64,000 bases of DNA from Erwinia endophytica (GTDB lineage Bacteria; Pseudomonadota; Gammaproteobacteria; Enterobacterales; Enterobacteriaceae). Numbering within the stretch: position 1 is the first letter of the stretch; the number at the start of each line of letters is the position of its first letter. The notes under the pieces are model-generated. The model was not told the origin of the DNA. It saw nothing but the letters and a program-made list of their open reading frames with translations, and searched no databases. The stretch is taken from assembly GCF_009295515.1 (NCBI RefSeq), contig NZ_RQVV01000016.1:19195-83194 (forward strand), written 5' to 3'. Made by a program: the position numbers and the translations under genes. Of the stretch, positions 38,874 to 48,997 are shown piece by piece.

Positions 38874-39725
38874 GTGACGTTACTTATTGTCACCACAATT
38901 TTGTGGGCATTTTCATTCAGCCTGATAGGCGAATATTTAGCGGGGCAGGTAGATAGCGGGTTCTCGGTGTTGATCCGTCTGTTGCTGGCTGCCGTTGTCT
39001 TTCTGCCGTTCTTGCGCTGGCGTGGCTACCGGGTTTCAACGTTGATGCTGTATATGGCGGTGGGGGCCTTACAACTGGGAATTATGTATCTCATCAGTTT
39101 CCAGGCCTATCTCTACCTCAGCGTGCCGGAGTTGTTGCTGTTTACCGTGATGACACCGCTGTATGTCACGCTGATTTATGATGTACTGGCGGGGCGCGGC
39201 ATTCGTTGCGGTTATGCATTTAGCGCGCTGCTGGCAGTGGCAGGCGCCGCGATTATTCGTTATGACAAGGTCAGTGACCACTTTTGGTTTGGCCTGTTGT
39301 TAGTGCAACTGGCCAATATCTGCTTTGCGGTAGGAATGGTGGGTTATAAACGCCTGCAGGAAACACGTCCGATGCCACAGCACACCGCCTTTTCCTGGTT
39401 TTATATCGGTGCTGCCAGCGTAGCGATTATTGCCTGGTTCCTGTGGGGGAATCCGCATAAATTGCCTACAACGGCTTTCCAGTGGGGGATTTTAATTTGG
39501 TTGGGCGTGGGCGCTTCCGGTTTGGGCTATTTTATGTGGAATTACGGTGCGACCCAGGTGGATGCGGGTACGTTAGGGATAATGAATAATATGCATGTGC
39601 CTGCCGGGTTGTTGGTGAATTTGGCTATTTGGCAGCAACAACCCCACTGGCCAGGTTTTATAATGGGTTCCGTCGTGATTTTTACCTCTCTATGGATTCA
39701 TCGGCGTTGGATACTAAAGCAGTAA
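38874..39725 (+). CDS. yigM: EamA-family transporter YigM (biotin uptake)
   Basis: Ten-helix drug/metabolite-superfamily permease; E. coli YigM is a biotin importer. The start chosen is GTG 38874 (VTLLIVTTILWAFSFS), which aligns with the E. coli N-terminus and gives 283 residues. A longer in-frame start at 38757 adds 39 residues with no counterpart. Two EamA repeats are present, with conserved YGATQVDAGTLGIMNNMHVPAG near the end. Two neighbours differ from E. coli: glpT upstream and yehS downstream. Confidence 0.9.
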   Translation: MTLLIVTTILWAFSFSLIGEYLAGQVDSGFSVLIRLLLAAVVFLPFLRWRGYRVSTLMLYMAVGALQLGIMYLISFQAYLYLSVPELLLFTVMTPLYVTLIYDVLAGRGIRCGYAFSALLAVAGAAIIRYDKVSDHFWFGLLLVQLANICFAVGMVGYKRLQETRPMPQHTAFSWFYIGAASVAIIAWFLWGNPHKLPTTAFQWGILIWLGVGASGLGYFMWNYGATQVDAGTLGIMNNMHVPAGLLVNLAIWQQQPHWPGFIMGSVVIFTSLWIHRRWILKQ

Positions 39726-39740
39726 AGAAAAATAATTAGA

Positions 39741-39780
39741 GAAAATATCGGGAAAGGCAACGTTTCCCGATATTCATTTT
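39741..39780 (+). terminator. Terminator after yigM
   Basis: An 11-bp stem (ATATCGGGAAA 39745-39755, TTTCCCGATAT 39763-39773) has A residues before it and TCATTTT after it. It could serve both convergent genes (yigM and yehS). A second, AT-only hairpin, TTATTCTA-AAAA-TAGAATAA (39919-39938), lies nearer the yehS end. Confidence 0.75.
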
Positions 39781-39954
39781 ACTAAAAGAGATTAACTGGT
39801 CAGTGAAACTATCTTATCAGTCCAGACAGTAATGACTGCTTCAATCGCACGACCTTTCAGATTCACCAAAAACGGTAGAAAAAGAAGACATCGCACTATA
39901 AAGTTAACTACATGTTATTTATTCTAAAAATAGAATAACGGACAGTCCTGAAAC

Positions 39955-40434
39955 TCAGGCAGGTTTGGTGGTGGAAGGGCGTATCCTGATTGTCAGACCT
40001 TTCAGAAAATTGCGTAATATCTGATCGCCGCATTCACGATAATTTTTATGACCCGGTTTGCGGAAAATCGCACCAATTTCAGACTGACCTACCGCAAAAT
40101 CCGCCAACTTGAGGATCTCAATAATATCAGTAGTTTTCAGATCGAATGCGACACGCAGTTTCTTCATGATGATGTTATTGGTCATCTTGCGTTCAATCGA
40201 TGGCTCTGGTGCTTCTTTACTTTTACCTCGTCGATGGAAAATCAGACCATTGAGGAAATAGCCCATAATGACATCCGGGCAGGCACGGAAGCTGGCCTCT
40301 TCGTCTTTTTTCAGAAAACTTTGCATCTCTTCTTCGGTAACGATGCTCTCTGCCAGGGCCAGAATACTGACCATCTGGGCATCGTTCAGGTTCAACATAT
40401 AGCGCAAGCTGCGCAGGACGTCGTTATTAGTCAT
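39955..40434 (-). CDS. yehS: DUF1456 protein YehS
   Basis: Cytosolic protein of unknown function, 159 residues, made of two DUF1456 repeats. The first, at about 1-60, has NDVLRSLRYML and FRACPDVIMGYFLNGLI. The second, at about 85-150, has NNIIMKKLRVAF and YRECGDQILRNFLKGL. The start is ATG 40434, preceded by GAGAG. In E. coli yehS is elsewhere on the chromosome; here it sits between yigM and metR. The internal duplication suggests a symmetric fold. Confidence 0.9.
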   Translation of the reverse strand: MTNNDVLRSLRYMLNLNDAQMVSILALAESIVTEEEMQSFLKKDEEASFRACPDVIMGYFLNGLIFHRRGKSKEAPEPSIERKMTNNIIMKKLRVAFDLKTTDIIEILKLADFAVGQSEIGAIFRKPGHKNYRECGDQILRNFLKGLTIRIRPSTTKPA

Positions 40435-40529
40435 AAAACTCTCATCTGGGAACAAAGGGTATTGGGCGCATTATAGAGACAAATGACGGTCGAAACAGGA
40501 AAACTGCCAGCGAGATCCTGGCAGTCAAC

Positions 40530-41477
40530 TCAGCGTGGTAGAAAATCAGACGGTGGAAAGTCTGGCGCAGCAGCGTTTCTGGCATCTTTGACCCGTGGCA
40601 GGTGCTCACAGGCATGCTGGCGGGTTGAGTGGATAAATGCCTCCACCACGGGTTGCCGTTGTTCTCCGTCGCGCACCGCTGCATATAAACGGCTCCACAA
40701 ACCGCTGCCCAGTTTTTTTGTCATCACCAGTCCCTGGTGCTCAAAACTGTCTACCACCCAGTGCGGCAACGCGGCAATGCCCATGCCGGCAGACACCATC
40801 TGGATCAGCAGTAGCGTGTTATCGACGCTTTTCAATGCAGGGCTGACGCCAGCGGGTTGCAGGAAATGCCGCCAGATATCCAGACGCTGACGTTGTACCG
40901 GATAAATCATCAATACCTCGTTAGCCAGATCATCTGGTGAAATGTGTTCCACCAATGCCAGAGGATGGTCCGGTGCCAGCACCAGGCGCACCTCGAAATC
41001 AAACATCGGCGAATAGAATAGCCCGCTGCGCGGCAAAATATCCGAGGTTAGCACCACGTCCAGTTCGCCTTGTTGCAGCGCAGGCTGTGGGTCAAAGGTC
41101 ACGCCGGATTTAAAATCGATCACGACCTGTGGCCAGCTCTGGCGGAAGTCGCTCAGCGCCGGGGTCAACCACTGAATACAACTGTGGCACTCTATGGCGA
41201 TGCGCAGCGTGGTCTGATGGGGTTCGTGGCAGGCTTGCAAGGCATGCTGGATTTGCGGTAGTACCTGCTCGGCGAGTTGCAGCAGGATTTCACCCTGCGG
41301 TGTAAAGCGTAGCGGCTGACTTTTACGCACGAATAAACGGAAGCCCAGACGCTGCTCCAGGTCGCTAAACTGATGAGATAACGCCGACTGCGTCTGATGA
41401 AGCTGGGCCGCAGCGGCGGCCAGCGACCCAGTATTTCGCAGCGCCTGCAGCGTTCGCAGGTGTTTGAGTTCGATCAT
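40530..41477 (-). CDS. metR: LysR-type regulator MetR
   Basis: Homocysteine-responsive activator of metE, metH and related genes. The 315-residue protein has an N-terminal winged helix-turn-helix (about 1-60, with [21 protein letters not shown]) and a C-terminal co-inducer domain. It diverges from metE across a 135-bp control region with MetJ boxes, as in E. coli. Confidence 0.97.
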   Translation of the reverse strand: MIELKHLRTLQALRNTGSLAAAAAQLHQTQSALSHQFSDLEQRLGFRLFVRKSQPLRFTPQGEILLQLAEQVLPQIQHALQACHEPHQTTLRIAIECHSCIQWLTPALSDFRQSWPQVVIDFKSGVTFDPQPALQQGELDVVLTSDILPRSGLFYSPMFDFEVRLVLAPDHPLALVEHISPDDLANEVLMIYPVQRQRLDIWRHFLQPAGVSPALKSVDNTLLLIQMVSAGMGIAALPHWVVDSFEHQGLVMTKKLGSGLWSRLYAAVRDGEQRQPVVEAFIHSTRQHACEHLPRVKDARNAAAPDFPPSDFLPR

Positions 41478-41541
41478 GAGAGTCCTTCACATCGACAATG
41501 AACAATTTGCGCTTGTGGTTACTACAGTACCTGCGGATTAT

Positions 41542-41565
41542 AGATGTGTAAACATCTGGACGTCT
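41542..41565. promoter_or_regulatory. Tandem MetJ boxes between metR and metE
   Basis: Three adjacent 8-mers, AGATGTGT, AAACATCT and GGACGTCT, resemble the MetJ met-box AGACGTCT, with the last two closest. Tandem met-boxes bind MetJ-SAM dimers cooperatively. They lie 47 bp before metE, in position to repress both divergent promoters. Confidence 0.85.
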
Positions 41566-41612
41566 AAAAGCTCGATTGTAAAGACAATGGGCAGTAACTG
41601 AGGAAAGAACTG

Positions 41613-43883
41613 ATGACCATTCTGAACCATACGCTCGGCTTCCCACGTGTCGGCCTGCGCCGCGAACTGAAAAAAGCTCAGGAGAGCTACTGGGCAGGTA
41701 ACAGTACTCAGGAAGAATTACTGGCAACAGGCCGCGAGCTGCGTGCTCGTCACTGGCAACAGCAGAAACAGGCCGGTGTGGATCTGCTACCGGTCGGCGA
41801 CTTCGCCTGGTACGATCACGTGTTGACCACCAGCCTGTTATTGGGCAACGTACCCGCCCGCCACCAGAACCCGGATGGTTCTGTTGATCTGGATACCTTA
41901 TTCCGCATTGGCCGTGGCCGTGCACCAAGCGGTGAGCCGGCAGCCGCAGCTGAAATGACCAAATGGTTTAACACGAATTATCACTATATGGTGCCGGAAT
42001 TCACTCAAGGTCAGACATTCAAACTGAGCTGGACTCAGTTGCTGGACGAAGTGGATGAAGCGTTGGCTTTAGGCCACAATGTGAAACCGGTCCTGTTGGG
42101 CCCGGTGACCTACCTGTGGCTGGGTAAAGTGAAAGGCGAGCAGTTTGATCGTCTCAGCCTGCTGAAAGACATTCTGCCGGTTTATCAGCAAGTGCTGGCC
42201 GAACTGGCGAAGCGCGGTATCGAATGGGTGCAGATTGATGAACCGGCGCTGGTGCTGGAATTATCACCAGAATGGCTGAATGCTTTCAAACCGGCTTATG
42301 AAGCGCTGCAGGGTAAAACCAAACTGCTGCTGACGACTTATTTTGAGAGTGCAGGTACGAACATTGACACCATCTGTGCCCTGCCGGTACAGGGGCTGCA
42401 CGTTGATCTTGTTCACGGTAAAGACGATATTGCTGCGCTGAATGCTAAAATACCCGCTGACTGGCTGCTGTCCGTAGGGGTCATTAATGGTCGTAACGTC
42501 TGGCGAGCGGATTTGAGCCGTTGGTTTGAGCGTTTATATCCGTTGGTTAATCAGCGCCAGCAGTTGTGGATTGGTTCTTCCTGCTCGCTGTTGCATAGTC
42601 CCATTGACCTGAGCACCGAAACCCGCCTGGATGAGGAAGTGAAAAGCTGGTTCGCCTTCGCGCTGCAGAAATGTACGGAATTATCTCTGCTGAGCAATGC
42701 GCTGAATAACAATGACCCGCAGTCATTGGAAGCGTGGAGCGCGCCAATCCGGGCCCGCCGTCACTCTCCTCGTGTGCATAACCAGGCCGTCAGTCAACGT
42801 CTGGCGGCGATCACCGCGAAGGACAGCCAGCGTGACAGCAGTTACCCAGTGCGTGCTCAAGTTCAGCGCGAGCGCTTTCAACTGCCAGCATGGCCAACCA
42901 CCACTATCGGTTCTTTCCCACAGACCACTGAAATTCGTGGCCTGCGCCTGGACTTCAAGCAGGGGCGCCTGGACGGAAACCACTATCGTATCGGCATTGC
43001 CGAGCATATCAAGCAGGCGATTGTGGAGCAGGAGCGTTTAGGGCTGGATGTGTTGGTACATGGTGAAGCGGAACGTAACGACATGGTTGAGTACTTCGGT
43101 GAGAACCTGGACGGTTTCGCCTTTACTCAGAATGGCTGGGTACAGAGCTACGGTTCACGCTGCGTGAAACCACCGGTTATTATCGGCGACGTTAGCCGTC
43201 CTGCTGCAATTACCGTTGAGTGGGCGAAGTATGCTCAGTCACTGACCGACAAGCCGGTCAAAGGCATGCTGACCGGGCCGGTGACCATCCTGTGCTGGTC
43301 GTTCCCCCGTGAGGACGTTTCACGTGAAACGATCGCGAAGCAGATTGCGTTGGCGCTGCGGGATGAAGTGGCAGACCTGGAAAAAGCCGGTATCGGCATC
43401 ATTCAGATTGATGAGCCCGCCCTGCGTGAAGGTTTGCCGCTGCGTCAGTCCGACTGGGCGGCTTATCTGGAGTGGGCGGTTGATGCCTTCCGTTTGAATG
43501 CCGCCGTGGCACAGGACGATACGCAGATTCACACTCACATGTGTTACTGTGAATTCAACGATATTATGGATTCTATTGCCGCGCTGGATGCGGATGTCAT
43601 CACCATCGAAACGTCCCGCTCGGATATGGAGTTGCTGGAGGCTTTCGAAAAGTTTGAATATCCTAATGAAATTGGCCCGGGGGTGTATGACATTCATTCC
43701 CCGAATGTGCCAACCGTAGAATGGATGGAAGCGTTACTGCGGAAAGCCGCCCAGCGTATTCCTGGCGAGCGCCTGTGGGTTAACCCTGACTGCGGCCTGA
43801 AAACGCGTGGTTGGACGGAAACCCGTCAGGCACTGGCTAACATGGTGACCGCGGCGCAAAACCTGCGTAAAGCGCAAGCCTGA
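41613..43883 (+). CDS. metE: Cobalamin-independent methionine synthase MetE
   Basis: Transfers the methyl group of 5-methyl-THF-polyglutamate to homocysteine. The 756-residue protein has two related barrel domains. The zinc ligands H642 and C644 (HMCYC), the following Glu near 666 (ITIETSRS) and C727 ([11 protein letters not shown]) are in place. The AGGAAAG ribosome site precedes ATG 41613. Regulated by MetJ (boxes upstream) and MetR (divergent neighbour). Confidence 0.98.
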   Translation: MTILNHTLGFPRVGLRRELKKAQESYWAGNSTQEELLATGRELRARHWQQQKQAGVDLLPVGDFAWYDHVLTTSLLLGNVPARHQNPDGSVDLDTLFRIGRGRAPSGEPAAAAEMTKWFNTNYHYMVPEFTQGQTFKLSWTQLLDEVDEALALGHNVKPVLLGPVTYLWLGKVKGEQFDRLSLLKDILPVYQQVLAELAKRGIEWVQIDEPALVLELSPEWLNAFKPAYEALQGKTKLLLTTYFESAGTNIDTICALPVQGLHVDLVHGKDDIAALNAKIPADWLLSVGVINGRNVWRADLSRWFERLYPLVNQRQQLWIGSSCSLLHSPIDLSTETRLDEEVKSWFAFALQKCTELSLLSNALNNNDPQSLEAWSAPIRARRHSPRVHNQAVSQRLAAITAKDSQRDSSYPVRAQVQRERFQLPAWPTTTIGSFPQTTEIRGLRLDFKQGRLDGNHYRIGIAEHIKQAIVEQERLGLDVLVHGEAERNDMVEYFGENLDGFAFTQNGWVQSYGSRCVKPPVIIGDVSRPAAITVEWAKYAQSLTDKPVKGMLTGPVTILCWSFPREDVSRETIAKQIALALRDEVADLEKAGIGIIQIDEPALREGLPLRQSDWAAYLEWAVDAFRLNAAVAQDDTQIHTHMCYCEFNDIMDSIAALDADVITIETSRSDMELLEAFEKFEYPNEIGPGVYDIHSPNVPTVEWMEALLRKAAQRIPGERLWVNPDCGLKTRGWTETRQALANMVTAAQNLRKAQA

Positions 43884-43915
43884 CTTCTGATGCCTGCGTG
43901 AGGGTATTGTGATGT

Positions 43916-43942
43916 AAAGGGCGCCGTCAGGCGCCCTTTTAA
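43916..43942 (+). terminator. Terminator after metE
   Basis: AAAGGGCGCC (43916-43925), GTCA, then GGCGCCCTTTT (43930-43940): a 10-bp stem with its own T run, in the usual position after the stop codon. Confidence 0.88.
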
Positions 43943-44059
43943 GGTTCGGTGAACACGGAATCCGTACTACGTTCATCCGACGTGGAATGGGTTACGCCCA
44001 CCAGGCTGAAGCAAAAGCGGTGTGGTAAAAACGGGGGGGATGACCATCGATTTTTTGGG

Positions 44060-44887
44060 TTATTGCACACCGTGCTGTTTAAACCACGCCAGCATCCTCT
44101 GCCAGCCATCCTTCGCCGACTCTTCATGGTAGCTGGGTCGGTAATCGGCATTAAAGGCGTGTCCGGCATCGGGATAGACCACAATTTCGGATGTTGAGTT
44201 CGCCGCCTGGAGAGCCTGACGCATGGTTTCCACTGTATCTTGCGGAATACTGTCGTCTTTTCCACCGTACAAACCCAGCACAGGAGCAGCCAGCTCGGCA
44301 GCGATATCGACGGGTTGCTGCTGTTGCTTCATGGTCTTATCGCCCACCAGTTTCCCGTACCAGGCGACACCCGCCTTCAGTTGTGGATTATGAGCGACGT
44401 ACAGCCAGGTAATACGACCTCCCCAGCAGAAACCGGTTATCGCCATATTGCGCATATCGCCGCCATGGCGGGAAGCCCAGTTGGCAACGTGATCCAGGTC
44501 GGCCAGAACCTGGGTATCAGGCACTTTGCTGACCAGCTCATTAAGCAGCGTCGATATATCGTTATAATCAGCGGGATCGCCTTGACGGAAGTAGAGTTCC
44601 GGCGCTATCGCCATATAACCTTCTGTCGCCAGGCGACGGCAAACGTCCCGAATATGTTCATGTACGCCAAAAATTTCTTGTACCACCAGAATGACCGGCA
44701 ATGGACCCGTGGCGTTACGGGGTTTTGCATAGAACGCGGGCATATTTTCGCCCTGAGTGGGGATGGAGGTTTCGCCTGACAGGATATCGTCACTTTCGGT
44801 GATGACGGTGGTCGATGCGATAGGCGATACCGCGGGAGTGAACCCATTATTGCTCATTTTTTGCGTCGTGTTATCTTCGTTTTTCAT
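44060..44887 (-). CDS. dlhH: Dienelactone-hydrolase family protein DlhH (YsgA)
   Basis: 275-residue alpha/beta hydrolase; physiological substrate unknown. The nucleophile cysteine is C154 in TGFCWGG, with Asp in LYGGKDDSIP and His in DAGHAF completing the triad. The start is ATG 44887 with GGAGAG upstream. The start could instead be the internal ATG at residue 11 (MSNNGF); the first 40 residues are poorly conserved. Divergent from udp. Confidence 0.92.
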   Translation of the reverse strand: MKNEDNTTQKMSNNGFTPAVSPIASTTVITESDDILSGETSIPTQGENMPAFYAKPRNATGPLPVILVVQEIFGVHEHIRDVCRRLATEGYMAIAPELYFRQGDPADYNDISTLLNELVSKVPDTQVLADLDHVANWASRHGGDMRNMAITGFCWGGRITWLYVAHNPQLKAGVAWYGKLVGDKTMKQQQQPVDIAAELAAPVLGLYGGKDDSIPQDTVETMRQALQAANSTSEIVVYPDAGHAFNADYRPSYHEESAKDGWQRMLAWFKQHGVQ

Positions 44888-45038
44888 TGTTCTCTCCGAG
44901 CATGCAGTCGCGCAATTCGCCAACTATTATGGTCAGAATTACGCAGGGGCAGATGATGACTCTCTCCTAATCTTTAGCACTGGCAAAGATGAGACGTCAG
45001 GGCAAGTTGTGTCAATCTGGCAAGCAAGAGTGATTAAA

Positions 45039-45054
45039 TGTGATTAATATCACG
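45039..45054 (+). promoter_or_regulatory. CRP site upstream of udp
   Basis: TGTGA-TTAATA-TCACG differs from the CRP consensus TGTGA-N6-TCACA in one base. E. coli udp is activated by CRP and repressed by CytR; a CytR site is not clear here. Confidence 0.85.
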
Positions 45055-45178
45055 TTTTTATAAATGTTATATGTAAGTTTCATTATGTATAGCGCGCTTT
45101 ATCACACAATGGGCGTTAAATATCCGTTACGGTGAGGTATCTCAACCGCGCCACCTTTTGTCGTCACAGGAGTTTGCT

Positions 45179-45940
45179 ATGGCACAGTCAGACGTTTTTC
45201 ACCTGGGTTTAACACGGGCAGATTTACAGGGCGCAACGCTGGCTATCGTGCCGGGCGATCCTGAACGGGTTAAGAAAATAGCTGCGTTGATGGATAATGC
45301 GGTTCATCTGGCTTCACACCGTGAATTCACCACCTGGCGTGCAGAAATTGAGGGTAAAGCGGTGGTCGTCTGTTCCACCGGGATCGGGGGCCCCTCCACC
45401 TCGATTGCGGTGGAAGAGTTGGCGCAACTGGGCGTCCGGACTTTCCTGCGGGTTGGCACCACTGGCGCTATTCAGCCGGAAATCAATGTAGGGGATGTGT
45501 TGGTGACCACGGCTTCTGTACGTCTCGACGGCGCCAGCCAGCATTTTGCTCCGCTGGCGTTCCCGGCAGTGGCTGACTTCACCTGTACCACGGCGCTGGT
45601 TGAGGCGGCTAAAGCCTCTGGTGCCACGACTCATATCGGCATCACCGCGTCCTCTGATACGTTCTATCCAGGGCAGGAGCGTTATGACACCTATTCCGGT
45701 CGTGTTGTCAGCCACTTGCAGAACTCCTTGCAAGAGTGGCAGCAAATGGGGGTACTGAACTATGAAATGGAATCAGCAACCTTACTGACCATGTGTGCCA
45801 GCCAGGGGTTACGGGCTGGAATGGTCGCCGGAGTGATCGTTAATCGTACCCAGCAGGAAATTCCTGACGCGGAAACGATGAAGAAAACAGAAAGCGATGC
45901 GGTGCATATCGTCGTTGCCGCGGCCCGCCGATTGGTTTAA
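45179..45940 (+). CDS. udp: Uridine phosphorylase Udp
   Basis: Hexameric enzyme splitting uridine to uracil and ribose-1-phosphate. 253 residues, as in E. coli. The phosphate-binding GDPERV and the [16 protein letters not shown] segment are intact, with the uracil-binding [13 protein letters not shown] and MESATL. The start is ATG 45179, 6 bp after AGGAG; an upstream in-frame start at 45158 adds seven residues and lacks support. Confidence 0.98.
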   Translation: MAQSDVFHLGLTRADLQGATLAIVPGDPERVKKIAALMDNAVHLASHREFTTWRAEIEGKAVVVCSTGIGGPSTSIAVEELAQLGVRTFLRVGTTGAIQPEINVGDVLVTTASVRLDGASQHFAPLAFPAVADFTCTTALVEAAKASGATTHIGITASSDTFYPGQERYDTYSGRVVSHLQNSLQEWQQMGVLNYEMESATLLTMCASQGLRAGMVAGVIVNRTQQEIPDAETMKKTESDAVHIVVAAARRLV

Positions 45941-46013
45941 ACGTTTTTATCTGGACATTTATACAGTGCCGCTCTACCTTTTCCCGTAGATCAGTAGGAG
46001 CGGGAGAATTAGC

Positions 46014-47549
46014 GTGGATTCAACAAATACTTATGGCATCTGTATAGGTCTGGCGGGCCTGCTGACAGGTTGGCTCATTGCCTGGTTCAGAAGCCAGCAG
46101 TTGTTGGCGAAGCAGGAAACAGAACGGCAACTGCTGCGACAATCAGTTGAACAGTTGCAGCAGGAGCGCGAACGACTGGTTCAGCAACTGGAAGCGCAGC
46201 AGCAGATGCAAAAACAGCATGAACTGGAACTGCGACAACTGCATGGTTCGCTCAGCGCTGCGCAGGAAAAATTGCATCATTTGGATCACTGGCGTAATGA
46301 AGCTGAACAACTGACCCGTGAATTACGCAATCAATTAGAAATTAATAGTGCTCAGGAAGCCGAACTCCGTGAAGTGACTATCCGTCTGGAGGAGACGCGG
46401 ATGGCGGCAGAAGAGAAACAGCGGCTGCTGATCAACAGTGAGCAACGCCTCAATGCGCAGTTTGAAAACCTTGCTAATCGTATCTTTGAAAACAGTGGCC
46501 GTCGGGTGGATGAGCAAAATCGTCAGAGTCTTAACGGCCTGCTCGCACCATTGCGCGAACAGTTGGAAGGTTTTCGGCGCCAGGTACAGGAAGGTTTTGG
46601 TCAGGAGGCCCGTGAACGTCACACGCTTTCCCATGAAATTCGTAATCTGCAGCAGTTGAATGCGCAAATGGCGCAGGAAGCGATCAATCTGACCAAAGCG
46701 CTAAAAGGCGACAATAAAACGCAAGGCAACTGGGGTGAAGTCGTGCTCAGTCGGGTGCTTGAAGCTTCCGGCTTGCGCAAGGGACATGAATACGACACCC
46801 AGGTCAATATCCAGCGGGAACAAAGCGGTCGGATGCAGCCGGATGTTATCGTGCGTTTACCCCAGGGTAAGGACGTGGTGATTGATGCCAAAATGGCCCT
46901 TGTCGCCTACGAACGCTATTTCAACGGAGAGGATGAGGCCACGCGGGAAGCGGCACTTAGCGAGCATATCGCGGCCATCCGCGGGCATATCCGCCAACTG
47001 GGCCGAAAAGATTATCAACAATTGCCGGGTTTACGCTCGCTGGATTATGTGTTGATGTTTATCCCGGTTGAGCCAGCATTTCTGTTAGCCATTGATCGCC
47101 AGCCTGAGTTAATTAATGAAGCGTTAAACCAGAACATCATGTTGGTCAGCCCGACTACGCTGCTGGTGGCATTGCGCACCATCAGTAATCTGTGGCGTTA
47201 TGAACACCAGAGCCGTAATGCCCAGCGTATTGCTGACAGAGCGGCGAAGCTGTATGACAAAATGCGCTTGTTTGTTGATGATATGTCAGCAATGGGACAA
47301 AACCTCGATCGGGCGCAGGACAGCTATCGGCAGGCGATGAAAAAGCTGTCAGAAGGTCGGGGTAACCTGATTGCCCAGACTGAAAGTTTCCGCCAGTTGG
47401 GGGTGGAGGTAAAGCGTCCAATCAATCCCCGTCTGGTGGAACAGGCGATGCCGGAAGCTTTTGACGTACCGGAAGAGGATGAAGACAGTGACAATGTTCC
47501 CTTGTGTGATGCGGATGAGAATATTGCGTCGACACGCATCAATGAATGA
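46014..47549 (+). CDS. rmuC: DNA recombination protein RmuC
   Basis: Limits recombination at inverted repeats; a putative nuclease-fold protein. 511 residues (475 in E. coli): one transmembrane helix (about 9-26), a long Gln/Glu-rich coiled coil (about 30-155), and the conserved core with KTQGNWGEVVLSRVLEASGL and DVVIDAKMALVAYERYF. The added length is mainly in the coiled coil. The start is GTG 46014 after GGAGCGGGAG. Upstream neighbour udp is as in E. coli. Confidence 0.95.
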   Translation: MDSTNTYGICIGLAGLLTGWLIAWFRSQQLLAKQETERQLLRQSVEQLQQERERLVQQLEAQQQMQKQHELELRQLHGSLSAAQEKLHHLDHWRNEAEQLTRELRNQLEINSAQEAELREVTIRLEETRMAAEEKQRLLINSEQRLNAQFENLANRIFENSGRRVDEQNRQSLNGLLAPLREQLEGFRRQVQEGFGQEARERHTLSHEIRNLQQLNAQMAQEAINLTKALKGDNKTQGNWGEVVLSRVLEASGLRKGHEYDTQVNIQREQSGRMQPDVIVRLPQGKDVVIDAKMALVAYERYFNGEDEATREAALSEHIAAIRGHIRQLGRKDYQQLPGLRSLDYVLMFIPVEPAFLLAIDRQPELINEALNQNIMLVSPTTLLVALRTISNLWRYEHQSRNAQRIADRAAKLYDKMRLFVDDMSAMGQNLDRAQDSYRQAMKKLSEGRGNLIAQTESFRQLGVEVKRPINPRLVEQAMPEAFDVPEEDEDSDNVPLCDADENIASTRINE

Positions 47550-47623
47550 GCCGCAAGGCCGTGCCTGACCCGCGGGACTCTGATACACTTGACTGAATAT
47601 TGATTGCAGAGCAGGCAAAACAA

Positions 47624-48379
47624 ATGGCAGATGAATCAAAGGACACCACCCATTTTGGCTTTCGTACCGTCGCTAAAAGCGACAAAGCTGAAATGGTGGC
47701 TGATGTTTTCCATTCCGTTGCAGCCAAATATGACCTGATGAACGATCTGATGTCGTTCGGTATCCACCGTATCTGGAAGCGTTTTACTATCGACTGTAGC
47801 GGTGTGCGTCGCGGGCAGCATGTGCTGGATCTGGCGGGGGGAACGGGGGATCTTACGGCAAAATTCTCGCGTCTGGTGGGCGAGACTGGCGAAGTAGTGC
47901 TGGCCGATATCAACAGCTCCATGCTGAAAGTGGGCCGTGAAAAGCTGCGCAACAGTGGTATCGTTGGCAATGTGAACTATGTTCAGGCTAATGCGGAAGC
48001 GCTGCCGTTCCCCGACAACACTTTCGATTGCATTACCATCGCCTTCGGCCTGCGCAATGTCACTGAAAAAGATAAGGCGCTGGCTTCTATGTTTCGCGTG
48101 TTGAAGCCGGGTGGACGCCTGCTGGTGCTGGAGTTCTCCAAACCGCTGCTGGCGCCGTTGAACAAAGCCTATGATGCATACTCTTTCCATGTCCTGCCAC
48201 GTATTGGGCAACTGGTGGCGAAAGACGCTGAAAGCTACCGTTATCTGGCTGAATCTATTCGTATGCATCCAGACCAGGAAACGCTTAAGCAGATGATGGA
48301 AGCTGCCGGGTTCGAAAATACCACCTATTACAATCTCACCGGTGGCATTGTCGCGCTGCACCGTGGATTCAAGTTTTAA
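47624..48379 (+). CDS. ubiE: Ubiquinone/menaquinone methyltransferase UbiE
   Basis: SAM-dependent C-methyltransferase acting in both ubiquinone and menaquinone synthesis. 251 residues, as in E. coli. The SAM-binding motif [13 protein letters not shown] is encoded near 47823-47858, then [16 protein letters not shown] and LRNVTDKDKAL-like motifs. The start is ATG 47624 (MADESK); an upstream in-frame start at 47600 is poorer. First of ubiE-ubiJ-ubiB. Confidence 0.97.
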   Translation: MADESKDTTHFGFRTVAKSDKAEMVADVFHSVAAKYDLMNDLMSFGIHRIWKRFTIDCSGVRRGQHVLDLAGGTGDLTAKFSRLVGETGEVVLADINSSMLKVGREKLRNSGIVGNVNYVQANAEALPFPDNTFDCITIAFGLRNVTEKDKALASMFRVLKPGGRLLVLEFSKPLLAPLNKAYDAYSFHVLPRIGQLVAKDAESYRYLAESIRMHPDQETLKQMMEAAGFENTTYYNLTGGIVALHRGFKF

Positions 48380-48391
48380 ACAGGAAAGCGC

Positions 48392-48997
48392 ATGAGTTTA
48401 ACACCGCTATTAACTGCGGGGCTGGAAACGGCACTTAATCAGATTTTGTATCGTGATCGCGGCTTGAAAGCGGCACGTCAACGCCTGAATGGCAAAAGTC
48501 TGATGATTGACCTGGCTGAGCTGAAACAGCCGATCACCTTTATCTTCGGTGAAAAGCAGCTGGATGTGCTGGGTGAATGGAACGACACACCGGATTGTCT
48601 GGTGAAAACCCGACTGGCCACGCTGGGTAAATTGCGTGATCGCCAACAGTTAACCCGCCTGATCCGCAATGGTGAATTGGATGTTGACGGGGATCCACAG
48701 GTGGTACAGCATTTTTCCGCACTGGTTGATCTGGCTGAGCTGGATCCGGCCGAATATCTCGCTCCATGGACCGGCGATATTGTGGCTCAAAGCATCAGTT
48801 TGTTCGTCCGGCGCGGTGTGCTCTTGTTCCGTAACGACCTTAAGCGTAAACAGGGTTATCTGAGCCAGGTATTGACGGAAGAGTGGCGGTTGGCGCCCGG
48901 TAGCCTTGAACTGGCGTGGTTTGCGGAAGAGGTGGACGCCGTTGCGCACGCGTTTTCCGCTCTGGACGTTCGTCTGAACGCGCTGGAGGGAAAATGA
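48392..48997 (+). CDS. ubiJ: Ubiquinone biosynthesis accessory factor UbiJ
   Basis: 201-residue SCP2-domain protein that binds ubiquinone intermediates and belongs to the Ubi metabolon. The SCP2-like lipid-binding half comes first and a helical C-terminus follows. In E. coli the 3' part of this gene also gives the RNA EsrE; I cannot confirm an equivalent here. The stop overlaps the ubiB start (ATGA). Confidence 0.93.
   Translation: MSLTPLLTAGLETALNQILYRDRGLKAARQRLNGKSLMIDLAELKQPITFIFGEKQLDVLGEWNDTPDCLVKTRLATLGKLRDRQQLTRLIRNGELDVDGDPQVVQHFSALVDLAELDPAEYLAPWTGDIVAQSISLFVRRGVLLFRNDLKRKQGYLSQVLTEEWRLAPGSLELAWFAEEVDAVAHAFSALDVRLNALEGK

Noticed and set aside
41478..41541. Possible MetR site (TGAA-N5-TTCA) near metE
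   Set aside because: The only candidate, near 41498 (TGAACAATTTGCG), matches one half only.
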